Assembly (NCBI RefSeq): GCF_020829645.1
Contig: NZ_JAIVFS010000092.1
Span: forward strand, 1 to 33,676
Length of the DNA stretch: 33,676 nucleotides
Reading direction: 5' to 3'
Origin: Nostoc mirabile CHAB5784
GTDB lineage: Bacteria > Cyanobacteriota > Cyanobacteriia > Cyanobacteriales > Nostocaceae
Shown: positions 21,649-30,401 of the stretch, one piece after another
How positions within the stretch are numbered: the first letter of the stretch is position 1
How the letters are laid out: each line of letters starts with the position of its first letter
Program-made: the position numbers and the translations under genes
The notes under the pieces: model-generated
Seen by the model: only the letters and a program-made list of their open reading frames with translations
The model's database searches: none
Told to the model about the DNA's origin: nothing

Positions 21649-24600
21649 TTACAATTCCATAGGCAACACCTCTTCCGAGAGCCACTGATAAAAATGAGGC
21701 ACAGATTGCTCCAGGTTACGTAGTTCATCAAGGGCGATCGCCTCCAACTCCAGCACTGTCTCCCATCGCAAATCACCAGCCCATCGCTTAAGGATGCCTT
21801 TAATCGCGTCCACTCCGTGTTTAATACCGACTCGAAGCATTTCCACGCAATGGAGTAAGGTAGTGCGGTCGGTTGGTGGTGGGTCAAATTCGGTAGTATC
21901 CTCCCCCTGGTGATGGGGTTTCCCTATACAATCATGGGGGGGGGTGGATACTAATTCGCAATTGTCAATTCGCTGCTTTTCGCAATTAACTTCAAGAAAT
22001 TGCGAAAAGCAGCGAATTGCGAACTGCTCATTGCTCATTGGAGCTTTCTGCTCCCGTTTGTTTTGACGGTGAGCAATTACGTGTGAGGCAAATTCTAATT
22101 CCGACTTTGATAGCGAATAAATTTTCACCTGTTGACCGCGCTTACCCTGTTTGCGGGAGGTCAACTTTAGCCCCAGCTGTTCTATAAGAGTGCCTAGTAA
22201 CCAAATCGGTTTACACTCACTGGGGACAGTAAACCCAAGAATTGCTTTAACGTGAGCAGCACAATTTTTGGCGATCGCCGTCATATTTATTAAGTCTGGG
22301 TCGCTGGCATTAACTTCGCCCCCGGCAACTAACCGCTCAAGGATCTGATGCAACCCTAAGTTGAAACGGGCCAACCACCGAGCCGAGTAATTCCCCCAGT
22401 CCATACAGAGAGCAAGCTTTTCTCGTTCGGCACGATCTTTATCCGTGACTTGCTTTGGAGGTTGGGGGTAAACTCTTTCGGTCTTCTCATCAACAATTAC
22501 TCCCTCTGGTTTTGATAAAATGGCTTCTAAGCCGGCGATCGCTCTGATTAATCGACCGCCATTATCGAGTTCGACTAACTCTGGCGTAACGTCGATGCCG
22601 TAAGAGTCAGAGATCCGAAACTTCTCGTTTTCAAAAACTTCTTGGGGAGTGAGGTAATCTTTACTCCTACGGGCGTTATACTCAGTTTTGGTAATATTAT
22701 TAGCCTTGGCAACAGCCGAGTAATGGGCAGTGTCCAAAGCAGTCGCCGCATTTTTCATGCGTTCTCTTTGTTGGTCATCATCATCACTGCCCACTGAGAT
22801 AAAGGTATTACCCATTTCTGTGAGGAGCGATCGCAAATCATCACGCAGATTATTCAGAGAATAGTTACGGTTAGCCAGAATTTGACAGTAGGCATCCAAC
22901 GCCCAATCTTTCTCCGCTCCCCGCTTACCTGTTTCTCGGTGAATGCGAATTAGGAAAGCTGTCATCTCGTTTGATTGCAAGAGTCGTTCTTTAATCTTAG
23001 TAGCATTAGTTTCGGCATAACCAAAGGGAGGACGCTTTGCCACCCAAACGTGAAAGGGAACTTTCGGGCGATAGCGGTAAAGCTGTTGGGCACATTCAGT
23101 AGCAGTTTGACTTACAGCATGAAATACACCGAATACAACATCAAAATGATACTCCGAAATATCTACACCAGTTCCCAGGCTGGGGGAAGTGAACAAGGCA
23201 TCGAGGTTTTTAACAGCGTTAGTAATATCTTTGATGAAAGCGACATTTTCTTCACTACCAGAATTATCGGAGTGGACAGACCAGATGCTCCGTTTTGCCG
23301 GATGACTACCTTTTCCACCATTAGATTGACTCAAATCATTTTCGGACGGTGATGATTCAGTATCGAATATTTGCACTAAGAATGATTGTTCAAGTTTCTT
23401 AATGAAACGCTTGGAATCACTGGCAACCATGATTTTCTGTCCGCTCATCAACGCTGCTGAGATTTGGGCAATCAGGGCACTTGAATTACTACCTTCGTAC
23501 CAATATATTGTGCGATCTCCATTTCTGAATTCGTTTTTGACGATGTAAGGAACTTCACCTTCAGGGCGCATTGCCCGAAAAAAGTCTACCGTCAGATCAT
23601 CCATGTGTGCATCGGCAATCACAACAAGGGGTGCATTGTATACTATATATTCCAGTACTTCCAGGATTGCTGCCCGATGTTCTTTGCAAGTATTACTATG
23701 CAGTAAATGTACTAAGTATTGGCAAGCTTCATCAATAAAGATGCAGCCGTACTTTAGGGCTTGGGTATTCAGTTTATGTAAGCTGTCAATAGTAATACTA
23801 AGAGCTTGGGCTTGGGCTAAACCTGTGTAACCTAAGTCAGAGTACATGGCAGTTTGGAGTCGCTGTCCAAGATTTTTGAGCAGATTAACGCGATGCCCAT
23901 TGTTGAGGAACCGCGCGTCAGGGTTTTGGTCACGCCACCAGCGCATGAGTTGGGTTTTCCCAGTGCCCATATCGCTCCAGAGTACAACGAGTCCTGTTTG
24001 TGGAAAACGGAAGGATTTTTTGGGATTTTGGGTACTGGGTTTGGGGTTAAGGGAATCAGAATCTATATATTCAACATTTTCCCTAAACCCAGTACCCAAA
24101 GAAGAGTCCGTAGGTCTAAGATTTGGGGATACCAATTTTTCAAGTGAAATATCATTTTGAGGCGGGACAGATGAGCATTTTTCCTCGAGTTCAGGAATGG
24201 AGAGTGCTTGGGTCAAATATTTAATATTGACTGTGACATCGGGCTGGTACTTGCTCAATCCCCATTTCTTAGCCCGATATGAACGTTGGTAATCAAAAAG
24301 TGATTTGGCATCATCTATGATTGCAGTCAGTAAGGTATCAGCATCAACACCACGACCAACCACAAAATCATCAACACCCTTTTCTGGGCCTGGCAATAAT
24401 GCAACTTCACCTGTGCAACCAGCCGATTCAATTGCTCTAATGGTGCGAACAGTAGCTTGAAAAACTGACCAACGGGTGTTGGCTTTGGTTTCGTAGTCAA
24501 ATAGTATAATGAACTTGCGCCCCGCCTGAGCCATCGGTACTAAGTCAGGATGCAACCGTTCATCAAAATCTTGTTTGCCGACGCGCCCGTTCCAAATTCC

Positions 24601-25458
24601 CGGCAGTGCAACTGCTACAAATCCCAGACTCAGCAAGCAAGCTGCCTTTTTTTCGCCCTCGCATAATATTATTGGAATCTCTGGATGCTGCTTTATCCAC
24701 TCCCAGAAGGTGATTTGTATATCGAGCTGCTGCAATTCGATGTTCGACTGTATTTGCTCTCTTATCCATGACCAAAATATCAGTGGATTGAGTAAGTCTT
24801 GTAAACACAATGCTATTCGGGAAATTAACTGCACTAATTGCGAATTACACAAGTGGGCAACATAGAGAGCGTTTTTTCTTCGATTTTTAACATGCAGCTT
24901 TTTCCCACGTTTTGCAAAAAATACTTTTTGAATATCGGGGATGTTGTAGCGCCGTGCAACTTTATTCAAAATACAGTTGGGAATATCGAAGTAGGTGACG
25001 CGGTTAGCTGTCTTGGGGGGTGATTCGTATTTGACGGGTTTGTGTGATTGCCAATCAATGCGGGGGAAGTTGGGCTTAATGCGCCCCCATTCCATTGGTT
25101 CCCAATTATTCAACGGGTCAAGTGACTGAATCCAAGTTCCACCGAGTAATAGATGCTGGTATTGCCTTATGTATGCATCTGTGACTCGACCGGCGTTTTT
25201 GCGAGGGATTTTATTGGAGATGAACAGGTAGTCGTAAATTGATTCCCCTTCTATGTGGAAGAAATTACGTTCAATCAGTGCCGGATGAATGGCGCTACCA
25301 ACATATAGTTCATGGTATTCGGCAGCCGTGAGATTGTTTGGGTATTCAATTGGGTGTAATATCTGCTCAACTGATACCTTGCCATCTGGTTTAGGCTCTT
25401 TGTTGCCACTCTTAATTGCATTTTTATTTGTATTCACAATCTCTCCCAATATTTTCAT
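21649..25458 (-). CDS. CyRepA1-like plasmid replication protein (DUF3854 plus SF2-type helicase)
   Basis: Started at ATG 25458 (1,269 residues). An N-terminal DUF3854/TOPRIM-like domain has RKNAGRVTD, CEGEKKAACLL (near residue 265-275) and the acidic pair region ILFDYETKANTR. Next is a helicase with Walker A WSDMGTGKTQ (Lys501), DEAC box FIDEACQYL (Asp576-Glu577), a TSPSLGTGVDIS motif and arginine-finger motif QQLYRYRPKVP (near 795). This primase/helicase layout defines the CyRepA1-type replication proteins of cyanobacterial plasmids, so the origin should lie nearby, probably in its upstream region. Two palindromic, repeat-like stretches sit inside the frame (24030-24097 and 21967-22018). A 198-bp MITE lies 77 bp upstream of the start. 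Confidence 0.85.
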   Translation of the reverse strand: MKILGEIVNTNKNAIKSGNKEPKPDGKVSVEQILHPIEYPNNLTAAEYHELYVGSAIHPALIERNFFHIEGESIYDYLFISNKIPRKNAGRVTDAYIRQYQHLLLGGTWIQSLDPLNNWEPMEWGRIKPNFPRIDWQSHKPVKYESPPKTANRVTYFDIPNCILNKVARRYNIPDIQKVFFAKRGKKLHVKNRRKNALYVAHLCNSQLVQLISRIALCLQDLLNPLIFWSWIREQIQSNIELQQLDIQITFWEWIKQHPEIPIILCEGEKKAACLLSLGFVAVALPGIWNGRVGKQDFDERLHPDLVPMAQAGRKFIILFDYETKANTRWSVFQATVRTIRAIESAGCTGEVALLPGPEKGVDDFVVGRGVDADTLLTAIIDDAKSLFDYQRSYRAKKWGLSKYQPDVTVNIKYLTQALSIPELEEKCSSVPPQNDISLEKLVSPNLRPTDSSLGTGFRENVEYIDSDSLNPKPSTQNPKKSFRFPQTGLVVLWSDMGTGKTQLMRWWRDQNPDARFLNNGHRVNLLKNLGQRLQTAMYSDLGYTGLAQAQALSITIDSLHKLNTQALKYGCIFIDEACQYLVHLLHSNTCKEHRAAILEVLEYIVYNAPLVVIADAHMDDLTVDFFRAMRPEGEVPYIVKNEFRNGDRTIYWYEGSNSSALIAQISAALMSGQKIMVASDSKRFIKKLEQSFLVQIFDTESSPSENDLSQSNGGKGSHPAKRSIWSVHSDNSGSEENVAFIKDITNAVKNLDALFTSPSLGTGVDISEYHFDVVFGVFHAVSQTATECAQQLYRYRPKVPFHVWVAKRPPFGYAETNATKIKERLLQSNEMTAFLIRIHRETGKRGAEKDWALDAYCQILANRNYSLNNLRDDLRSLLTEMGNTFISVGSDDDDQQRERMKNAATALDTAHYSAVAKANNITKTEYNARRSKDYLTPQEVFENEKFRISDSYGIDVTPELVELDNGGRLIRAIAGLEAILSKPEGVIVDEKTERVYPQPPKQVTDKDRAEREKLALCMDWGNYSARWLARFNLGLHQILERLVAGGEVNASDPDLINMTAIAKNCAAHVKAILGFTVPSECKPIWLLGTLIEQLGLKLTSRKQGKRGQQVKIYSLSKSELEFASHVIAHRQNKREQKAPMSNEQFAIRCFSQFLEVNCEKQRIDNCELVSTPPHDCIGKPHHQGEDTTEFDPPPTDRTTLLHCVEMLRVGIKHGVDAIKGILKRWAGDLRWETVLELEAIALDELRNLEQSVPHFYQWLSEEVLPMEL
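21967..22018. repeat. In-frame palindromic element inside the replication gene (3' part)
   Basis: Two perfectly complementary 21-bp arms (21967-21987 and 21998-22018; core CGCTGCTTTTCGCAATT) flank a 10-bp loop. The stretch keeps the reading frame and encodes roughly QFAIRCFSQF...NCEKQRIDNCEL, a composition unlike its surroundings. Sequence of this kind normally lies between genes. Confidence 0.75.
24030..24097. repeat. In-frame inverted repeat inside the replication gene (before Walker A)
   Basis: GGGTACTGGGTTT (24030-24042) and its exact complement (24085-24097) bound about 42 bp. The minus-strand product is SLGTGFRENVEYIDSD followed by SLNPKPSTQNPK, a Ser/Asn/Pro-rich linker placed just upstream of the Walker A loop. 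TACTGGG-type repeats are common intergenic repeats in these cyanobacteria. Confidence 0.65.
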
Positions 25459-25534
25459 GATTAAAAAACTTAGATACAGCAAAGCTTTCAGGGTTTATGT
25501 CTGGATCAGATTTTTCGTGAAATGGTATCAGACC

Positions 25535-25732
25535 GAATGGCACTAAGAAAACGTAAAACTCGTGCTGTGACTGGGTGTAGGGGTGTAGGGGTGTGGGGTG
25601 TAGGGGAAGAGTGTTGTATGTTAAGTATTCATCGTTTGGTTCTTAGTTTGACCGTGCAACCCCTACACCCTCACACCCTTACACCCTCTCATCCAGTCAG
25701 ATTATGGGTTCGCGCTTTTCTTAGTGCCATTC
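25535..25732. mobile_element. MITE-like hairpin element, GAATGGCAC family, copy 2
   Basis: The ends GAATGGCACTAAGAAAA and its complement are perfect for 17 bp. Further inside, GTGTAGGGGTGTAGGGG repeats (near 25575) pair with CCCTACACCCTCACACCC (near 25660), so nearly the whole 198 bp can fold into one hairpin. GTATCAGACC occurs immediately on both sides (25525-25534 and 25733-25742), a perfect 10-bp target duplication. It lies just upstream of the replication gene and could affect its promoter. Confidence 0.85.
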
Positions 25733-25742
25733 GTATCAGACC

Positions 25743-26261
25743 GAAGATCCAAGCGGTCGCCAGAACTTCTGGGTTTTAGCGCTGAAACTCTACCTTCTGC
25801 CCTCAGCAAGAGAACTTCTGCCTTTCTTGTTCAATTCGTTCTGCAATGAGCGTGAACATAACAGGGTAAGCGCCGCATCAATAGTTATCAGTTATCAGTT
25901 AAGAAAATCGTCTGTGATAACTGTTCATTGATGGGAGCAGTCGGGGTCAGCACAATTCGCAATACAACTCTTGGAGAGGCTGCGCCCTAAGCGTAGCTAT
26001 GCCGCAGGCTTTACGGCTGCGCCCTTCTCCTTCGGAGACGCTACCGCGAACGACACAGCGACGGACAAGCTCAGTACAAGTTCGCTTTTTCGCCCATTCG
26101 CAATTAATGCCCCAGGATAAATCCGCTTGCTCTGAACCAAGCAAGGTTTAAAATTTATCTATCCATAAATGAATTTACTTCCTCTGTACCATCAAGGAAT
26201 AATTGGTCAAACTCCTTTGAGAATTACTGTGATAACTGTTCACTGATAACTGTTCACTGAT
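25743..26261. other. Intergenic region with mixed interspersed repeats
   Basis: No convincing gene. It contains GTTATCAGTTATCAGTTA (near 25882) with a loose inverse around 25915. A palindrome-rich repeat cluster with TGCCGCAGGC and CTTCTCCTTCGGAGACGC lies near 25980-26060, and a tandem TGATAACTGTTCAC pair is near 26230-26260. A 65-codon minus-strand ORF across the cluster is an artefact of repeats. Confidence 0.55.
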
Positions 26262-27863
26262 TTAATTGCTACCGGGAAACCGCAACTCGCATTTGTTGTA
26301 TATGGAGGTGTTTTTCGGTTCATCCTGAGAGTTATCCCATGCCACGACTACTTGCTCGCCTAAATCTTGGACAACTTTTCCTTTAGCTATATATAAGGGG
26401 TGGTAAGGATTAGCATGGCAAACAATGGAATCAACTTGAATCGTTAAAGGAACAGAAGCTGATGATTGCAGGGCAGAAATCAGTTCTTTTTCTGAGGTAG
26501 TAAGTTCAGCCCAGTAGTCTGCTTTTATCACCTCGTATTTTTCAGCTACCGCCCAAAACTCCTGCCATGTCAACTGAATACGTGCAAGTACTTGCCTAAT
26601 TTCCCTAATAGCCATAGGTAATAGTTGTAATTGCTCCGTCCTGATTGCGATCGCCTCCGGTGTGGGACTAGTACCCAAAATGAGAGCCGCAGCTTCTAGC
26701 GCTTGAGTATTGTTCATGGCAAGACTTAGGTTTTTCAGTGCCATGCCCATGAGGCGTAGACATTCAGTCGCATTTTCTTTGGGTGGTTCAAGAGCTAGCT
26801 CGCGCAGATCAATGGTTTTTTCTAACGCTTGTTTTACCTGCTTGTTCAAAACTTTGGTAGCCTGTTGCGTCATAGTATTCCCCCATTGTTGAGAAGGACG
26901 TTCCTCTAGAGCGTGTTCTAATTCCTGGATACGTTGGTGGAGTTGCTGATTCTCAGTCTCCAGTTTCCGTAACCCCTCCATCTCATCTAAACGCTGCTGC
27001 AACTGGATATTTTGCTCTTTCTGCTGGTTGTACAGAAAATGCATGGATTGGATTTGCTCACTTACTTGGGCTTCGGCTCTAGCCGAGACTTCTGCTTGTA
27101 GTCCAATTCTCAATTCCTGCTCTAGGCGCTCTAACTCAAGTTTGTGTTGCTCTTTGAGTGCAGCAATCGCTTCGGCATATTCTTTGGGGTATCTACGCTC
27201 AGTCGAATCGGACACAATTGCGACATCCAAATCAGTGTTGTTTACCAGCAGTCTTTCACCATCAGAGAAGGTGACAATCTGCTGCGAATTATTCGGAGCC
27301 GAAGCCTCAATTACTCCTGATTCTCCATACCTGGGATGTTCTGGTGAGGAAATTGTGACTTTCATGTTTTTAGGAACCATTGGTTCCTGATTTTTGGGAA
27401 CCAATGGTTCCTGATGGAATGGCTTTCTTACTCTTGGCAAGGGAGCAACAATATTAGCCGCAGCTGCGAAATCTGATTCACTAGGGTCTGGGTTTGATTC
27501 AAGAGCCAGTGTTATCGCAGCTATAAGTTTTTCTGGTTCTTTGGCTAACCTCAAAAGAGGACGGGCTTGGCGCTCATTTTTAATCTGTGACCCCAACTCT
27601 CCTGCTGCAACAATAACTTTTGATGCCCCTAATAGTTGATTTATACGCCGATAGCCACCATATATATGCAATTCGCCTTGGCAATATTCTGAGAAATTTT
27701 TGTACCCAGCGATTCTGTACATCTGCTCGTCATGCATGAGGCGAATCTGTTCTACTGCTTGCAACTCAAATCGGTCAAGAGCAGCGAAGGTGTCTTTGAT
27801 ACTGCTGTTGAGATCATCGTAATGAAGTGCTGATTTGGTTTCTTCTCTATCTAATGTCAGCAT
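26262..27863 (-). CDS. Coiled-coil plasmid protein, ParB/DUF3102-like N-terminus
   Basis: 533 residues, started at ATG 27863 with AGGAGAG upstream. The N-terminus (about 35-110) has YRIAGYKNFSEYCQGEL, YRRINQLLGASKVI and KNERQARPLLRLAKEPEKL. This layout is seen in plasmid and phage proteins with an HTH-like domain that choose sites much as ParB-like proteins do. Next come a duplicated VPKNQEP/VPKN stretch, a beta segment (VTISSPEHPRYGESGVIEAS..VTFSDGERLLV) and a long coiled coil at about 235-330 (LELERLEQELRIG, QLQQRLDEMEGLRKLETENQQL). A second beta module sits at the C-terminus (VVQDLGEQVVVAWDN). Probably DNA-binding; partition or regulation is plausible but not shown. Confidence 0.6.
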   Translation of the reverse strand: MLTLDREETKSALHYDDLNSSIKDTFAALDRFELQAVEQIRLMHDEQMYRIAGYKNFSEYCQGELHIYGGYRRINQLLGASKVIVAAGELGSQIKNERQARPLLRLAKEPEKLIAAITLALESNPDPSESDFAAAANIVAPLPRVRKPFHQEPLVPKNQEPMVPKNMKVTISSPEHPRYGESGVIEASAPNNSQQIVTFSDGERLLVNNTDLDVAIVSDSTERRYPKEYAEAIAALKEQHKLELERLEQELRIGLQAEVSARAEAQVSEQIQSMHFLYNQQKEQNIQLQQRLDEMEGLRKLETENQQLHQRIQELEHALEERPSQQWGNTMTQQATKVLNKQVKQALEKTIDLRELALEPPKENATECLRLMGMALKNLSLAMNNTQALEAAALILGTSPTPEAIAIRTEQLQLLPMAIREIRQVLARIQLTWQEFWAVAEKYEVIKADYWAELTTSEKELISALQSSASVPLTIQVDSIVCHANPYHPLYIAKGKVVQDLGEQVVVAWDNSQDEPKNTSIYNKCELRFPGSN

Positions 27864-28218
27864 ATTTCTCTCCTGTCATTATCACTTGGAGAGGGGTTTG
27901 AAAAAAATTTTGATGTCACCTTAATCCCGACACCAAGGTGTATTGGGCATAAGTCATTTTTCACGATATTTTCCCCTGATTACTTGGTTGACAAGTTCAG
28001 AGGGGGTTGCATCAGTTATCAGTCAACAGTTAACAGTTATCTAATCTTGGACTCTACTCCCAACTGATAACTGGTAACTGGTAACTGGTAACTGTTATTC
28101 GCGCTGCTCCTGCTTTTTGCTACAAAATTCGGGATGTTTCTTAACCAAACTTAACTTTACAGAAACTTATGAATTTTGACAGCTAAAATTGCCACACAAA
28201 ACTGGTGCGTTTCGTGCG

Positions 28219-28241
28219 GCTTCTCGTATAATACGAGAAGC
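28219..28241. promoter_or_regulatory. 23-nt palindrome enclosing a TATAAT box
   Basis: The arms GCTTCTCGTAT and ATACGAGAAGC are perfect, around a single central A. TATAAT spans the centre, so the site could be a promoter -10 overlapped by an operator. A consensus -35 at 17 bp is not evident on the plus strand. Confidence 0.45.
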
Positions 28242-28355
28242 AGCGGATTCAATCTCGTCTGACCAGTCAGTGGAATCAAGTCGTCAAACTTTAAGTACCA
28301 CTGCTATGGTTTTAGGGAGATAACCCCGCTCTGAGGTTATATGGAATTTAAGACC

Positions 28356-28391
28356 CGCACAAAGCGCTACTCCTTAGTGGCGCTTTGTGCG
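28356..28391 (+). terminator. Long GC-rich hairpin
   Basis: A 16-bp stem (CGCACAAAGCGCTACT against AGTGGCGCTTTGTGCG; one T/C difference that is a G-U pair in RNA) closes a CCTT loop. It is followed by GTTAAATCC rather than a T-run. It could end a small RNA read from the palindrome at 28219, or be a folding site in DNA. Confidence 0.45.
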
Positions 28392-28535
28392 TTAAATCCT
28401 CGTACTGTTGTATCTTCACCTCCATACCTCCTTTCAATTAGCTTGATTTTACATAACTTGTGGTCTTTCGGTATCTAACGAGATTCTGATTTTTCTTTGT
28501 TTGACTCCTCCATATTTACCAGTCTTTGTTCTAGC

Positions 28536-28865
28536 TTACCCTGATTGGGTAATCACTTTTTCAAGAAGCAGACCTACCGCAGAGGTCGTTTCTGCCTTGG
28601 GCTTGCGCTCGAAAACTTGTATGCTCGGTTCCTCTAATATGAACCGATGTTCTGTTTGCTGACCGAGTTTACCAGCGATTGCTGCTACCCACTGGGGATA
28701 ATTACTGGCAGCATCGGTCAGTTTCTTCCAAATCTTAGGCTTGACTGTGATGCTAATGATGCGTCCATCACAGTCAATGTTGAACTGTTGCCAGTTGTTC
28801 TCTATCGTTTTTGCTTCAGGTAGTTCATTGATTTTGATTGTTACTTCTAGCTTTACTGAAATCAT
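28536..28865 (-). CDS. Small protein of the type annotated FinO-like in cyanobacteria
   Basis: 109 residues. The core GRIISITVKPKIWKKLTDAASNYPQWVAAIAGKLG followed by GFILEEPSIQVFERKPK-like text (here HRFILEEPSIQVFERKPK) matches, from memory, a short family that cyanobacterial genomes label fertility-inhibition FinO-like. FinO/ProQ proteins bind RNA and repress conjugation, but the label for this family may rest on weak similarity. The GAGAGG ahead of ATG 28865 is a ribosome-binding site. It starts 15 bp after the NB-ARC gene stop, so the two are one transcription unit. A role in controlling transfer is possible, not shown. Confidence 0.55.
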   Translation of the reverse strand: MISVKLEVTIKINELPEAKTIENNWQQFNIDCDGRIISITVKPKIWKKLTDAASNYPQWVAAIAGKLGQQTEHRFILEEPSIQVFERKPKAETTSAVGLLLEKVITQSG

Positions 28866-28880
28866 ACATACCTCTCTCTG

Positions 28881-30401
28881 TTAAGATGCGAACGCTAATG
28901 GTGAACCATCAGATGTATGCACTAACCCTTGTGGATCTGTCTTGATGTATTTTTTAATAATTGGTTGGAGAGTAAAACTGATTTCTTTAGTAACTGGGTT
29001 TTTGATACTTTCAATTAATGACTGATTCTCAAGTTTTTCTAACGCTTTAATTAACTCTAAAGTTGATACACATTCTTGAGTTTTCTGTTTCATACCAAAC
29101 AATAGTTTAGCAAAACTAATGGATTGTTGATTTTCGACTATTTCTTCTGCTATATAAATTAAAATTTCTCGCTGAATACTGCTTAATGATTCTCCAAACA
29201 GTTGATTAAGGATTACCTCAAAATGACTACTAACAAGCGTAGTTGGATTCTCAAAAAACATTTTTGTATTACCACCAAAGAAGTGGTTAATTCGATTAGC
29301 TACTGCTTCGAGTTCTGAAGGATTTCCGCGATACGTTTGAATTAATTGGTTACACTTTTCTTTATCCGTCAATCCTTTGCTAGATAAAAGCTGCATTGCG
29401 GCATCTACGTCTAAACCTTGGATTTTCAAGAAATGAAGAGGTTGTTTTGCTGTTATAACATTATCAAGTTCATCAGGCCAAGCTCGACCAGTTAAGAGTA
29501 TGCAGCTTTCATGTTTTTCTTCTATTAATCGGTGAAAAAATACTCCATATTCAAGCCTTTGCTGAAAGTTATTTTTCTGAAATAAAGAATCAAAACCATC
29601 TAGTACTATCAGACAACGGCGTAATTGTAAGCGTTTAATCAATACTGAAATCATTTCCTGGGTATATTCAGGTAAACCTAAATCAGGCTGACAAGGTTGA
29701 GTTAGTTCTATGAGTTCGGCTACTAAATCTTGAAGTAATGGTGCATGAATAATTGTTTTCCAGATTAAGCTATCAAATGTTGATTGTTTCCTTGCACTAA
29801 CTTCTTTTATCAATTTTGCAACCAATGCGCTTTTACCGATACCCGCAATTCCTATTAAGGATATGCAACGCTCGTTACTTATCAATTCTTTTAATGAGTT
29901 TAGTTCCTGTATTCGCCCATAAAAGCTAGATATGTCGGGCAGTTTCCCCCTAATAATTGGTGTCAAATCATCGACAGGAAGCCTTTGTTTTTCGTCTGAG
30001 GCGGATTGAATATGATACTTTTTGTTAACTTGCTCTAAAAAATACCAAAGCTTCTTTTTACCCACTCGTTCGCCATCCCCTATAGTTTCTGAAAGTATGT
30101 CCCATAAGCGGGGTGCTACTGTGCGCTGTATGTAGTTTAAGCTGTAAGTTGAGTGGCTTGCTATCTCCTCGTACTCTCGATCATTCAATGCCCCTTTGAT
30201 AACGAGCATTTCAGTTTCAGATAAGTACTTGCCTCTTTTGGCAAAAACTAAGTCATTTACTACGACCAGCGCTAGCCTAAAAGTCTCTGTTATTGGAAAT
30301 ACGCCTTGAGATGATGATTGATCAGATGAAATTTCCTGCTCTCCAAAAGTGACAGAGGAAGAAAGAGGAGATTGAAGTTCCGGTTCAGCAGTAAAATCCA
30401 T
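28881..30401 (-). CDS. NB-ARC/STAND-type ATPase with vMAP-like N-terminal domain
   Basis: 506 residues. Residues about 40-130 (LVFAKRGKYLSETEMLVIKG.. YEEIASHSTYSLNYIQRTVAPRLWDILSETIGDGERVGKKKLW) form the helical domain common at the N-terminus of cyanobacterial NB-ARC and WD40/TPR proteins (vMAP-type). The NTPase has Walker A GIAGIGKS (Lys190), Walker B LIVLDGFDSLF (Asp268), an ILLTGR sensor and a GNPSELEAVA segment like the GLPLAL motif. The usual C-terminal WD40 or TPR sensor repeats are missing; the protein ends with a winged-helix-like region. STAND ATPases act as switches in signalling or defence. The partner gene downstream is the small FinO-like protein. Confidence 0.75.
   Translation of the reverse strand: MDFTAEPELQSPLSSSVTFGEQEISSDQSSSQGVFPITETFRLALVVVNDLVFAKRGKYLSETEMLVIKGALNDREYEEIASHSTYSLNYIQRTVAPRLWDILSETIGDGERVGKKKLWYFLEQVNKKYHIQSASDEKQRLPVDDLTPIIRGKLPDISSFYGRIQELNSLKELISNERCISLIGIAGIGKSALVAKLIKEVSARKQSTFDSLIWKTIIHAPLLQDLVAELIELTQPCQPDLGLPEYTQEMISVLIKRLQLRRCLIVLDGFDSLFQKNNFQQRLEYGVFFHRLIEEKHESCILLTGRAWPDELDNVITAKQPLHFLKIQGLDVDAAMQLLSSKGLTDKEKCNQLIQTYRGNPSELEAVANRINHFFGGNTKMFFENPTTLVSSHFEVILNQLFGESLSSIQREILIYIAEEIVENQQSISFAKLLFGMKQKTQECVSTLELIKALEKLENQSLIESIKNPVTKEISFTLQPIIKKYIKTDPQGLVHTSDGSPLAFAS

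Larger units (their letters stand above)
27864..28535. other. Intergenic region of 670 bp with STRRs and strong hairpins
   Basis: It begins with the upstream region of the coiled-coil gene. Inverted heptamer arrays follow: CAGTTATCAGTCAACAGTTA near 28015, and (AACTGGT)x3 at about 28078-28100. The part 28170-28395 contains a perfect palindrome, a minor hairpin (TAACC/GGTTA near 28320) and a long GC-rich hairpin, described separately. No ORF of note. Confidence 0.6.

Noticed and set aside
22975..24160. Several plus-strand ORFs of 75-125 codons
   Set aside because: Antisense shadows of the large replication gene.
25947..26144. 65-codon minus-strand ORF
   Set aside because: Made of palindromic interspersed repeats; Arg/Cys-rich artefact translation.
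28201..28395. tRNA or tmRNA in the structured intergenic region
   Set aside because: No cloverleaf, no TTCRANNC-like T-loop and no CCA-proximal acceptor pairing could be found.
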